A stretch of DNA of 64,000 bases, taken from the NCBI GenBank assembly GCA_963709995.1, contig CAVPYN010000001.1, forward strand, positions 62,001-126,000. The letters run 5' to 3'. A program made the translations under genes and the position numbers. Below, one piece after another: positions 55,622 to 64,000 of the stretch. The notes below the pieces were generated by a model. That model ran no database searches and was not told the origin of the DNA. It saw nothing but the letters and a program-made list of their open reading frames with translations. The DNA is from JAUIIK01 sp963709995. Lineage in GTDB: Bacteria; Chloroflexota; Chloroflexia; Thermomicrobiales; CFX8. The stretch's first letter is position 1. Every line of letters begins with the position of its first letter.

Positions 55622-55942
55622 TTATGGCAGATTCGCGAAGGCATCGACCTCCTGTTCGGCGAGTTCCGCATGAGGCTCACTGTCATCATCCCAGCGCCAG
55701 AGGTCACAGGTGGCGGTGTAGCCGTCCGGCTCGACGCCGTAGCTGTGTTCCCAGACATCCACGCTAGTGGGTGTAGGCTCTGGCGCACCGAAGAGCTCGA
55801 TATGGTCGAGGGGATGTTCCAAATCCTCCGGCTGGGTTCTGAAACCATCGGCTTCTGGTTCGGGCGCAACCGGCCCAAAGTCGATTGGTTTGAGCCCCTG
55901 GATGTCCAGCAGAAACGGTTTCGGCTGATTCTCGTGCTGCAT
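55622..55942 (-). CDS. Acidic hypothetical protein
   Basis: A frame of 106 residues is rich in Asp, Glu and Pro (PIDFGPVAPEPEADGFRTQP, EDLEHPLDHIELFGAPEPTP, DLWRWDDDSEPHAELAEQEV). I recognise no domain, signal or helix. It starts with ATG preceded by AGGAAGGAA, which supports real translation. It probably encodes an unstructured or small regulatory protein. Confidence 0.5.
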   Translation of the reverse strand: MQHENQPKPFLLDIQGLKPIDFGPVAPEPEADGFRTQPEDLEHPLDHIELFGAPEPTPTSVDVWEHSYGVEPDGYTATCDLWRWDDDSEPHAELAEQEVDAFANLP

Positions 55943-56069
55943 CTCGGTGTTCCTTCCTGTTACTGACCAGCACTTCCGATGTCTCTAGTCTGCTGGCCGA
56001 ACGTAACAGCTCGGAAACAGTCGCTGTAGTCTGCTTTACAGCCCTGGCAGGAGGCGGGGCAAGATGGCG

Positions 56070-56789
56070 TCAGGTCAGCGGACCGCCAACATAGGCGCAG
56101 ACGCCGGTGCGGGGCGAGTTGACAACGGGCATCAACTCCTCCCAGCTACCCCATTCGCAGTCGTGATCCTCGCCGCAACTCTGGCAATAGAAGCCCTTGC
56201 CCTCCCACATGCAATACGGGCAGATCCAGGCGGACGGTTCGCCGCACTCGCTGCACGGGATCTGCGGCGGCAGATTGCGAGCCAGGAGCCGAACCGGAGT
56301 GTTTGCCTGCGGCCTGCCGACCCGCTCAGCGACGACGCGCCCTTCAAGCTCGGTCGTCGAGCCGAAGTCGTAGCTGTAGCGGAACGTCGCTCCGACCGGC
56401 AAGACATTCAAGAATGTCGTTTCGAACATCGATGCACTGGGCGGCATCCCAAAGGCTCCGAATACCACGCCGTCATCTTCGTCGTAGGAGATATATCGCG
56501 TCTCATCGAAAAAGAATTCGCTAAGATGGCCGCAGCATTCAAGCCAGATATCGCGCAGATAGCTGTCGAGCATCCCAAGCGTCGCGGTGCACGGTATTTC
56601 GAGGTGCAGCCAGTAGTCGCTGATATAGCGATCCTGAACGACGAGATGCAGCAGATGCGTCGCTGCGAGCGAATGACCGGCATCGTCGCCGGTCCGTTTT
56701 CGACAGGCTTTGAGATGGTTGCTCATGCCACTCTTGGTAAACGTTTCGCCACAGAGCTGGCAGACGCCGCGGGATTGTTGGGTAGCCAT
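56070..56789 (-). CDS. Plasmid pRiA4b ORF-3-like protein with terminal zinc motifs
   Basis: About 239 residues. An N-terminal zinc-finger-like motif (CQLCGETFTKSGMSNHLKAC) is followed by the ORF-3-like core (HLLHLVVQDRYISDYWLHLE, PCTATLGMLDSYLRDIWLEC, CGHLSEFFFDETRY) and a Cys-rich C-terminus (IPCSECGEPSAWICPYCMWE then FYCQSCGEDHDCEWGSWEEL). The core family is named after a plasmid gene and occurs with mobile elements; its function is unknown. Two zinc modules suggest nucleic-acid or protein binding. The start at 56789 has AGGAG upstream. Confidence 0.8.
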   Translation of the reverse strand: MATQQSRGVCQLCGETFTKSGMSNHLKACRKRTGDDAGHSLAATHLLHLVVQDRYISDYWLHLEIPCTATLGMLDSYLRDIWLECCGHLSEFFFDETRYISYDEDDGVVFGAFGMPPSASMFETTFLNVLPVGATFRYSYDFGSTTELEGRVVAERVGRPQANTPVRLLARNLPPQIPCSECGEPSAWICPYCMWEGKGFYCQSCGEDHDCEWGSWEELMPVVNSPRTGVCAYVGGPLT

Positions 56790-56885
56790 GAGCGTGCTCC
56801 TAATCGCGATGATTGGCACGTATCCGGAGTAGCCGGGATTGATCGAGAATATCATCATATACGAACAATTCGGGCTGTGGGAGGG

Positions 56886-57338
56886 CTAGCTGCCGCTCGC
56901 CAGCACAGCGCCTATTTCGTCATAGTCATAGCTGGTGATCTCGTAGGGATTGCTCCAGGGATCTCGGAAGTAGATCGACCAGGCCAGATCGTGATCGACG
57001 ACTTGGTCGCGAGTGAGCGGGTCGCCGTGGCGGTTTTGGACATCGACTCGCTCGATGTGGTCTAAGAAATCCATGAAACCAGCTGCATCGACCCGGAATG
57101 CGACCCGTTGATGGCCGATGAACTCGCGCTCACCGGGCCCTTCGCCGTGAAACAGTGCCAGCATCGTCTGGCCGCCATCGCTGGAGATCATTATCGGCCC
57201 ACTAGCTTCACGCCAGACATCCATCGCCTCGACCGGCACGAGCCCCAACGCTTCTTGATACCACTCCAGTGCCGCCTCCATATCCGGCACGAACAGTTCG
57301 ACGTGGTCGATCTGTTGGACTTGAAACTCTGCCGTCAT
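56886..57338 (-). CDS. VOC/glyoxalase-family protein
   Basis: The protein has 150 residues: QQIDHVELFVPDMEAALEWY, FIGHQRVAFRVDAAGFMDFL, and SIYFRDPWSNPYEITSYDYD. These have the His and Glu positions of metal-binding vicinal-oxygen-chelate enzymes (glyoxalase I, extradiol dioxygenases, fosfomycin resistance). The substrate is unknown. Confidence 0.85.
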   Translation of the reverse strand: MTAEFQVQQIDHVELFVPDMEAALEWYQEALGLVPVEAMDVWREASGPIMISSDGGQTMLALFHGEGPGEREFIGHQRVAFRVDAAGFMDFLDHIERVDVQNRHGDPLTRDQVVDHDLAWSIYFRDPWSNPYEITSYDYDEIGAVLASGS

Positions 57339-57539
57339 TTTCCACCTCCGTAGTTGTCGCGAATTGTCATGGATGCACGCGGTATTGGATTCACTTTATC
57401 GAAGGATCTCACCGTCTCCATCTGAAGTACTACGCATTGTGGTTTGGAGGAATCTTCGCATGTGCGGCGCGCCGCCCGCGCTACAATGCCGCCGGAATCG
57501 AACATGATCGAGCTATCCACCTGCACAGGGAGGAAACAG

Positions 57540-60500
57540 ATGGCAGATAGAGCTGAGCTTATTGGAGCGATGGAGTATCGCAATATCGGGCCGCATCGTG
57601 GTGGTCGCGTCGTTGCGGTGGCGGGTGATCCGGTCAACAAATCGACCTTCTACTTCGGGTCGACCGGGGGTGGGGTCTGGAAGACGACCGATGGCGGCGT
57701 CGACCTGGAAGAACGTCTCGGACGGCTACTTCAAGTGGGCCTCGGTCGGAGCGCTGGCGGTCGCGCCGTCGGACCCGAACGTGATCTACGCCGGGATGGG
57801 CGAGACGACGATTCGCGGCAACGTCTCGCGCGGCGACGGCGTCTACAAGTCGACCGACGCCGGCCAGACCTGGCAGCACATGGGGCTGGCTGCAGACGCA
57901 GAACATCGGCGAGATCTGCATTCATCCGACCAACCCGGATCATCGTCTACGTGGCGGCGCTCGGGCACGTCTGGGGGCCGAACGCCGAGCGTGGCGTCTA
58001 TCGCTCGATGGATGGCGGCGAGAACTGGGAACTGGTGCTGTACAAGAGCGACGACGGCCGGCGCAGTCGATCTCGCGATGGACCCGACGAACCCACGCAT
58101 CCTCTACGCTGCGATCTGGGAAGGCAGTCGCGGGACCGCACTATCATGTCATCGGCGGCAAGCGAGTCCGGCCTCTGGATGATCGACCGATGCAGGCGAC
58201 ACCTGGGAAGAGATCACTCACAACCCGGGCTTGCCGAAGGGACGTCCTCGGCAAGATCGGCGTCTCCGCCTCCGGCGCGAAGGCTGGACGGGTCTACGCG
58301 ATCGTCGAAGCCGAGGAGGGCGCGGTCTTTCGCTCGGAGGACTACGGCGAGACCTGGACACGCGGCAGCGACGACCGCAATCTGCGCCAGCGCGCCTGGT
58401 ACTACCACCACATCTACGCCGACCCGAACGACGCCGACACCGTCTGGGTCTGAACGTCGACATGTGGAAGTCGATTGACGGCGGCAAGAGCTTCCGAGCA
58501 CGTTGCCGTCCAGCATGGCGACAACCACGACTCTGGATCGATCCGGACGACTCGCAACCGGATGATCCTCGGCAACGACGGCGGCGCACGGGTCAGCTTC
58601 AACGGCGGGACTGACCTGGTCGACCATCTACAACCAGCCGACGGCCGAGTTCTATCACGTCACCATCGACAACGCCGTGCACCTACCGCGTCTATGGCGC
58701 GCAGCAGGACAACACGACGATGAGCGTGCCGAGCCGCTCGAACACCGTCGCGATCACTCGTCCCGAGTGGAACGAGATCGGCGGCGGCGAGTCGGGCTAC
58801 ATCGCCGTCGAGCCGGACGACCCGGACATCATCTACGCCGGCAGCTACGGCGGACTGCTGACCGCTACAACGCACCGCACCCGGCAGGTGAAGAACATCA
58901 ACGTCTGGCCGGAGATGACTGCTCGGGTCAGCCGCCAGCGGAGATGGAGCTATCGCTTCCAGTGGACCTCGCCGATCGTCCTCTCGCCGCACGACCCGAA
59001 CACGCTCTACCCGGCGGCAACATCGTCTTCCGCTCGAACGACGGCGGCCACAGCTGGCAGGCGATCAGCCCGGATCTGACCCGCGCCGATCCCGAGACGA
59101 CTGGTCGCCTCCGGCGGGCCGATCACCAAGGACAACACCGGCGCGGAGACCTATGCGACGATCTTCGCCATCGCCGAGTCACCGGTCGAACAGGGTCTGA
59201 TCTGGACCGGTTCCGACGACGGCCTGATCTACGTCTGCCGCGACGACGGCGAGAACTGGAACAACGTCACACCCGGTCCGGATCTGTTGCCGGAGTGGGC
59301 TCTGATCTCGATCATCGAGCCGTCGCCGCACGACGCCGGTACATGCTATGTCGCCGCAACCCGCTACAAGTCGCACGACGACGCGCCCTACCTCTGAAGA
59401 CGACGACTACGGCGAGTCCTGGACGTTGATCATCGAACGGCATCCCGGACGAACGAGTTCACCCGCGTCATCCGCGAAGATCCGGAAGTGCCCGGCCTGC
59501 TTTATGCCGGCACCGAGCGCGGCGTCTGGTATTCGTTCGACGGCGGCGAGAACTGGGAGTCGCTGAAGCTCAACCTGCCGGTCGTGCCGATCCACGATCT
59601 GGTCGTCAAGGACGACGATCTCGTCGTCGCGACCCACGGCCGGTCGTTCTGGATCCTCGACGACCTCGGCCCGCTGCGCCAGCTCGCCAGCGGCGCCGTC
59701 GAAACTGATGGCGTCGTGCTCTTCAAACCGCGTGACACCGTCCGCTGGGCGTCGGCGCGAGGCTTCAATAGCCGTCCATACGAGGGCCGCAACTACTTCC
59801 GCTCGACCGGGCTCGTCGTCAGCTACGAGAATCGGAAGAATGAGGAAGGCGAACTAGAGCGTCAGTGGCTCGACGCCGGCGCAAATCCGGACGATGGTGT
59901 CGTCATTCAATATTACTTGCCAGAGAAACCAGACGAAGAGGTCACGCTGACGATCAAGGACAGCGAGGGCAACGTTGTCCAGAGCTATTCCAGCAAGAAG
60001 CTCGACGATCAGCACTACAAGGACAATCCCGGTCTTACCCGTCCGCCAGTGGTCAAAGCGGACCAGGGTTCCAACCGCTTCGTCTGGGATTTCCGCTACC
60101 CCAACGCGACGCCGGTTCCGGACGACACTGGTTCGATGGGCTTTGCCGGTGGAGCGCCGACCGGACCGAAGGCGGTTCCCGGCCGCTACACCGTTGAACT
60201 CACGGTTGGGAATGAGACACTTAGCCAGGACTTCGAGGTGCTCGGCGATCCGCGAACCGGCGCGAGTCAGGCCGACTATCAGGAGCAGTTCGATCTGGCC
60301 CAGCAGGTCAGTGCCAAGCTCTCGGAGCTGCACGAAGGCGTCAATTGCATGCGCAAGGTCCGGGCGCAGGTCGATATGTGGCTCGAGCGGCTGGATGACG
60401 AAGGCGTGACCGCAGGCGGGCGAGGATCTGAAAACCAAGCTACGCGAGGTCGAGGATGTCCTGATCCAGTGGCGCGCCAAAGCGGCTCAGGACACGCTCA

Positions 60501-60715
60501 ACTTCCCGGTCCTGATCAACGCCAAGCTGGCCGCCCTGATCTCGATGGTCGGCGCAATCGAAGGCAAGCCAACCCAGCAATCCTACGACGTCTACAATGA
60601 CCTCGCGGGGCGAGTTGACGAGCAACTGACGAAGCTCAACGCCGTGCTCGAAAGCGATCTGCCGGCCTTCAATGCGAAGGTGAAAGCGGTTGGGGCCGAG
60701 GCGGTGGTGGTGTAG
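57540..60715 (+). pseudogene. Large BNR/VPS10-like beta-propeller protein, heavily frame-broken
   Basis: About 1058 residues over all frames. The start (ATG 57540) follows GGGAGGAAACAG. The N-terminus is MEYRNIGPHRGGRVVAVAGD and FYFGSTGGGVWKTTDGG. BNR-type Asp-box repeats follow (DGVYKSTDAGQTWQHMGLAA, EEGAVFRSEDYGETWTRGSD, LIYVCRDDGENWNNVTPGPD). From 59488 to about 60410 a clean frame gives RGVWYSFDGGENWESLKLNL, LTIKDSEGNVVQSYSSKKLD and the C-terminal beta domain (GRYTVELTVGNETLSQDFEV), then a helical end finishing at 60713-60715. About ten frame changes crowd between 57700 and 59480. The family is called WD40/YVTN/BNR-like or sortilin-like and is usually a secreted scaffold. Confidence 0.78.
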
Positions 60716-60740
60716 AGGGAAGAGGTAACAGCCGAAGATG

Positions 60741-60782
60741 CCCTCATCCCCTAACCCCTTCTCCCAATCCTGGGAGAAGGGG
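60741..60782 (-). repeat. REP-like palindrome, copy C
   Basis: CCCCTTCTCCCA (60755-60766) pairs with 60771-60782 around ATCC. The flank CCCTCATCCCCTAA is the inverse of the flank of copy B, so this copy is in the opposite orientation. Confidence 0.8.
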
Positions 60783-60822
60783 AACAAGAAGACTCAATAG
60801 TGACTCATCTCTGGATTCTTCT

Positions 60823-60862
60823 CGCCTCCCCCGGCATTGGGAGAGGGGCCGGGGGCGAGGGC
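60823..60862 (+). repeat. REP-like palindrome, copy D
   Basis: CGCCTCCCCCGGCATTGGGA followed by GAGGGGCCGGGGGCGAGGG is a variant of copies B and C. It ends six bases before the ATG of the LysE-type gene, so it may supply or mask that gene's ribosome-binding region. Confidence 0.65.
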
Positions 60863-60867
60863 CGTCT

Positions 60868-61479
60868 ATGACCATCGAGTTCCTCATAACATCGCTCATC
60901 GTCGTCGTGACGCCCGGGACCGGCGTGCTCTACACCCTGGCGGCCGGGCTGTCGCGTGGGATTCGCGCGAGTATCATCGCAGCGCTCGGTTGCACGCTCG
61001 GGATTGTCCCGCATATAGCGGCGGCGATCCTGGGGCTGGCGGCAGTGCTGCACACCAGCGCACTGGCGTTCCAGACGCTCAAGTATCTCGGTGTAGCCTA
61101 CCTGCTCTATCTGGCCTGGAGCGCGTTGAGAAACCAGGGCACACTGACCGTGGACGAAGAAGGCACCTCGAAATCGACCGGTCAGGTGATCAGAACGGCG
61201 ATCCTGATCAACATCCTCAACCCGAAGTTGTCGATCTTCTTTCTGGCTTTCCTGCCGCAGTTTGTCGACGCGAACCAACCGAACGCATCGCTCCACATGC
61301 TCGGGCTGAGCGCAGTCTTCATGCTCATGACCTTCGTCATTTTCGTCGGTTACGGTTTGTTCGCTGCCTCGGTCCGCAACCACGTCATCTCACACCCTCG
61401 AGTGATGACATGGATGAGCCGGACGTTTGCCGGCGCGTTCATCGCATTGAGCGTCAGGCTGGCGCTCGCGAAGCGGTAG
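60868..61479 (+). CDS. LysE/RhtB-family exporter
   Basis: The protein has 203 residues and six helices. It begins MTIEFLITSLIVVVTPGTGV, with the conserved VTPGxxxL of this amino-acid exporter family, then AAGLSRGIRASIIAALGCTL, LKYLGVAYLLYLAWSALRNQ and NPKLSIFFLAFLPQFV (the NPK and PQF motifs). It would export an amino acid such as homoserine, threonine or lysine. No standard ribosome-binding site is visible other than the G-rich repeat just upstream. Confidence 0.9.
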   Translation: MTIEFLITSLIVVVTPGTGVLYTLAAGLSRGIRASIIAALGCTLGIVPHIAAAILGLAAVLHTSALAFQTLKYLGVAYLLYLAWSALRNQGTLTVDEEGTSKSTGQVIRTAILINILNPKLSIFFLAFLPQFVDANQPNASLHMLGLSAVFMLMTFVIFVGYGLFAASVRNHVISHPRVMTWMSRTFAGAFIALSVRLALAKR

Positions 61480-61603
61480 CTCAGATCAATTCAGCTTCTT
61501 CATCTGTGAGAGATCGCGATACATCCGGCAGAGATTTTGAAACGGTCGCATTCCGGTCTACTATTGACGCATGGACTCACGCTGTCTAGAGAAAGATGAC
61601 ATA

Positions 61604-62090
61604 ATGAAAATAGAAGCAAAGCTAGAGGAGATGGGGCTGGTGTTGCCGCCGGTCGGAGCATATCTGTCGTCACAGACGGGACCACCGGTGCCGGTGGTGG
61701 TGCGGAACGGCATCGCCTATGTGTCGGGGCATTCCTCACGAGCTATAGATGGCAAGGGTGGCGCGCCCAAAGGGCGCAGTGCCGAGCAAGGTGTCGCCGG
61801 ATGACGCGCGTGAAGCGGCCAGGGGCGCCGGGCTGACGATTCTGACCCAGCTCAAGGAAGAACTTGGCGATCTCGACCGCATCTCGAAGTGGCTCTACGT
61901 CGCAGGGATGGTCAATGCCGATCCGGGATTCGACCGCACCTCCTATGTGATGAGCGGCTTCTCGGAGTTGATCATCGAGATCTTCGGTCCGGAGATCGGC
62001 AACCATGCCCGTGCTGCAGCGGGCCATTCGACGCTGGCGGGGAATAGCTGCGTCATCGTCGCCGCCTGGGTAGAGGTTGACGGGCACTAG
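61604..62090 (+). CDS. RidA/YjgF-family protein (one frame break)
   Basis: The first part reads KIEAKLEEMGLVLPPVGAYL and VPVVVRNGIAYVSGHSSRAI, and after an indel near 61790 continues SPDDAREAARGAGLTILTQL, LDRISKWLYVAGMVNADPGF and FGPEIGNHARAAAGHSTLAG, ending NSCVIVAAWVEVDGH. This is the subgroup with HARAAAGHSTLxxN rather than canonical RidA, whose Arg in RxxV deaminates 2-aminoacrylate. About 161 residues. The role is uncertain. Confidence 0.85.
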
Positions 62091-62240
62091 AAAGACAACT
62101 GCACCGCTGAAATCGTTTTGCGAAGCCGGGGGCTGACCTGAGCGGAGACTGTCTGGATTGTTCACAGACCGCTGGGGATATGCGGGGGGATGCGCGGCAG
62201 CACGGCGCTGCTCGGGTTACTCCGGCCAGTCCAGCTTGCA

Positions 62241-63679
62241 CTATGATGGGTCGGGGCCATATACAGCTGTATCCGGATAGAAGCTCGACCAGCCGAACCA
62301 GAATGCGAGGTGGCCGGCGAGCCGGGGCATTTGCTGGTCGGCGGGTCCGATCAGGGCTCGTTCGGTGATGGCCCAGAGTTGACCGGTCTGGTCGCGCAAG
62401 GTGCCGGGTTGCGGGCCGATGCTGAAGACATGGCCGTCCCGCTCGTACGCTCGGGCTGCCCGCCGGTCTCGTAGCTGAAGCCGATCCCATCCCGATCGAC
62501 GCCGGAAACCTCGATGTTCTGGCCGCTGCCGACGACCACCAGGTCGGTCCCGCCAAGGCTGTCGTTGATCGCCTGTTCCGCGAGCACATCGTCGATGGGA
62601 TAGGCTTTGGGACTGCCGTTGATTTCGATCGCGAAAACCGTAGTCTTGTCTCTCAGCCGGTCATCGCTACCCGGTGTCGGGAACCATGTGCCGGAACTCT
62701 GGAAATAGTCGCTATAGGGTTCGCCGGGAAGGTACTGGCGGGGAAAGCCGGTGTTGAGATCAAGCACGGTCGTCGTGGGGTGGTCATCGCGCCATTCGCT
62801 CCAGGATGTCAGAACAATCGGTATGACTTCAAGGCGGATGCCGGATCCAGCCAGTTCGCCTACGACCGGGACGCCGGTGAGCTGATTCCAGAGGCTCATC
62901 GTCTGGCGGTCGTACATCAGCTTGTTGCTGCGGTAGAGCAGACCCGAAGTTCCGAAGTCGAAGACCGTGCCATCCGGCTGGGTGGCCCGGTAGGCGATCC
63001 CCGCGCCACAGAGGGTGCAGTACGCCAGGGAGACCGGTTCACCACCGAGGATGTCGTTCGCCATCTCGTGCTGATCCATGATCCGTAGGGGGTAGGCCCG
63101 CGCCTCGCCGTTGACCATCAGCCCGAAGACTGGCTCTCCGTCGATCATCCCGGATGCGTCGGCGGCTGGAATTACTGATGGTTGCTCGAGTGGCGGGATG
63201 CCGTCAATCGGAACACCTCCCCAGACGATCTCCTCGACTCGAATCGTGCTCTTCGCGTGCCCGCTGAGAAAGTCGCGAAAGCCAGGGTCAATTCGCCCGA
63301 GAACCGTCCCTTTCCATTCGGTGAATCCGGGAGGCGGCGCTAGATCGGTCCTGGCATACCACTCGTGCCAGGCGACCCAGTCGCGGCCAAAAGTTTGACC
63401 GCTCAGTGCTTCGAGTGTTTCGAGGTGGGCGTTGCGATCGTTGTCAAAAACTAGCGCGCGCTGGAGCTCGATGAAGGCGGCGACGAAACGCTTGTCGTCC
63501 TGTTTCCGGATCCGTTCCATCGCCTCGGTCGCTGGTTGGCCGCCGACGTGAGTCAAGATGTACAGCATTTCCTCCGCTTCAGCGTTAGTGATAGAGACAG
63601 CTGGCTGCGGCTGGGCGGCAATGCCAGCGGCGGCAATGAGCACAAGCATGAGCAGGATGGTGACTGATGAGCGTCGCAT
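62241..63679 (-). CDS. DUF3179-domain secreted protein (one frame break)
   Basis: About 479 residues. It has an N-terminal signal (SSVTILLMLVLIAAAGIAAQ), a helical domain (YILTHVGGQPATEAMERIRK), then DUF3179 proper: IPADASGMI-type segment, FGLMVNGEARAYPLRIMDQH, EMANDILGGEPVSLAYCTLC, GAGIAYRATQPDG, SNKLMYDRQTMSLWNQLTG and SPKAYPIDDVLAEQAIND. After an indel near 62455 it ends ITERALIGPADQQMPRLAGH, LAFWFGWSSFYPDTAVYG. The conserved YCxLCGxG Cys pair suggests metal binding, but function is unknown. I chose the ATG at 63679, just before the signal peptide. Confidence 0.85.
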
Positions 63680-63749
63680 CGTTTCATCTCTAGAGCCGAA
63701 CTCGGAATCCTGTGTTTTTGAGGGTTTCTGAACAGGTAGTAGAAACACG

Positions 63750-64000
63750 GGTAGCGTCTGATTGGCTGGCGTTGACGCGTCCAGTCAAGTTGCTGGATGG
63801 AGCGATACATCGTCGCGGGGCTGACTTGGACACCGGTCGCAGTTTCCCACAGTTAACAGCGCTGTGCAAGCTTGGCCCGAGGATGCGCCTGCAACTAGAG
63901 ATGCAGGATGGCTTCATCAACAGGTCCGATCCGGCGCGGTCGACCGGAACTGATCCCAATCCCAAGCGTGCGGTGCTGTCGCAATCACCTCTCGATCGTG
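63750..64000 (-). mobile_element. IS630-family transposase remnant
   Basis: On the minus strand one reads GRPRRIGPVDEAILHL, a TAG stop, LQAHPRAKLAQRC, a TAA stop, then LWETATGVQVSPATMYRSIQ and QLDWTRQRQ. This is the N-terminal helix-turn-helix region of IS630-type transposases. It has two in-frame stops and ends abruptly near 63757, before any DDE catalytic residue. The 5' side runs off the window. I saw no terminal inverted repeat or TA duplication. It is a decayed insertion-sequence fragment beside the DUF3179 gene. Confidence 0.65.

Noticed and set aside
63553..63749. Further coding sequence of the IS630 transposase
   Set aside because: The frame continues into DUF3179 coding sequence on the same strand, and no DDE motif appears.

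Overview
The window is a stretch of G+C-rich bacterial chromosome with mostly ordinary metabolic, transport and regulatory genes. Several features point to the Chloroflexota, class Thermomicrobia (Sphaerobacter-like): a DUF2419 queuosine-salvage enzyme of the type studied in Sphaerobacter, a secreted protein with an N-terminal 'WLWGP/FDKSRMEV' domain that I associate with Chloroflexota, a nos cluster with Tat-exported NosZ and no nosR, and ECF sigma factors paired with multi-pass membrane proteins. This is inferred from protein character, not from a 16S gene. I saw no rRNA, tRNA or CRISPR array.

Layout. 1-2.7 kb: end of an RfaE2-type nucleotidyltransferase, murJ, and a rhodanese-CBS fusion with an in-frame TGA at a normally cysteine position. 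2.8-5.3 kb: a broken CocE/NonD hydrolase, then a Phd/VapC toxin-antitoxin pair behind a perfect palindromic operator. 5.4-8.6 kb (minus strand): membrane protein, Cu/Zn superoxide dismutase, and an ECF sigma factor translationally coupled to a membrane protein. 8.9-13.9 kb: a DppA-type peptidase, an ABC ATPase truncated inside Walker A, pdxS-pdxT, and an M20 peptidase. 14.2-21.4 kb: a nitrous oxide reductase operon (nosZ, a membrane protein, nosD, nosF, nosY, nosL, a lipoprotein cytochrome c) behind two CRP-type sites and ending at a strong hairpin. 21.4-29.6 kb: LuxR and DUF4242 remnants, two acyl-CoA synthetases, an NHL-repeat lipoprotein, a cystathionine-gamma-synthase-like enzyme and an enoyl-CoA hydratase. 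29.8-41.4 kb: a large secreted clostripain-family protein, ndk, a HAD dehalogenase, a membrane glycosyltransferase-like protein, Qng1 and a methyltransferase, with several repeat elements. 41.4-49.6 kb: a sigma factor with a Cys-rich tail, divergent from an 8-Cys micropeptide; polyphosphate glucokinase, an amidohydrolase, an RTX-type protein, MFS exporter and WYL regulator. 49.6-64 kb: an S9 peptidase, a DNA methyltransferase, paired nitroreductases, a heavily frameshifted BNR-repeat protein, LysE, RidA, DUF3179 and an IS630 remnant.

The main caveat is quality. More than thirty single-base frame breaks interrupt genes of every class, including murJ and the nos genes, while neighbours are intact. 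This looks like indel error in a draft or metagenomic assembly rather than mass gene decay. I treat broken genes as single loci and give their full span. Those broken many times are typed pseudogene, without implying that they are dead in the organism.

The best leads for new biology are the Cys-rich sigma factor plus micropeptide (41452-42429), the candidate selenocysteine rhodanese (2249-2291), the Tat-lipoprotein NosZ operon with its acidic-linker cytochrome, and three families of short dispersed repeats.
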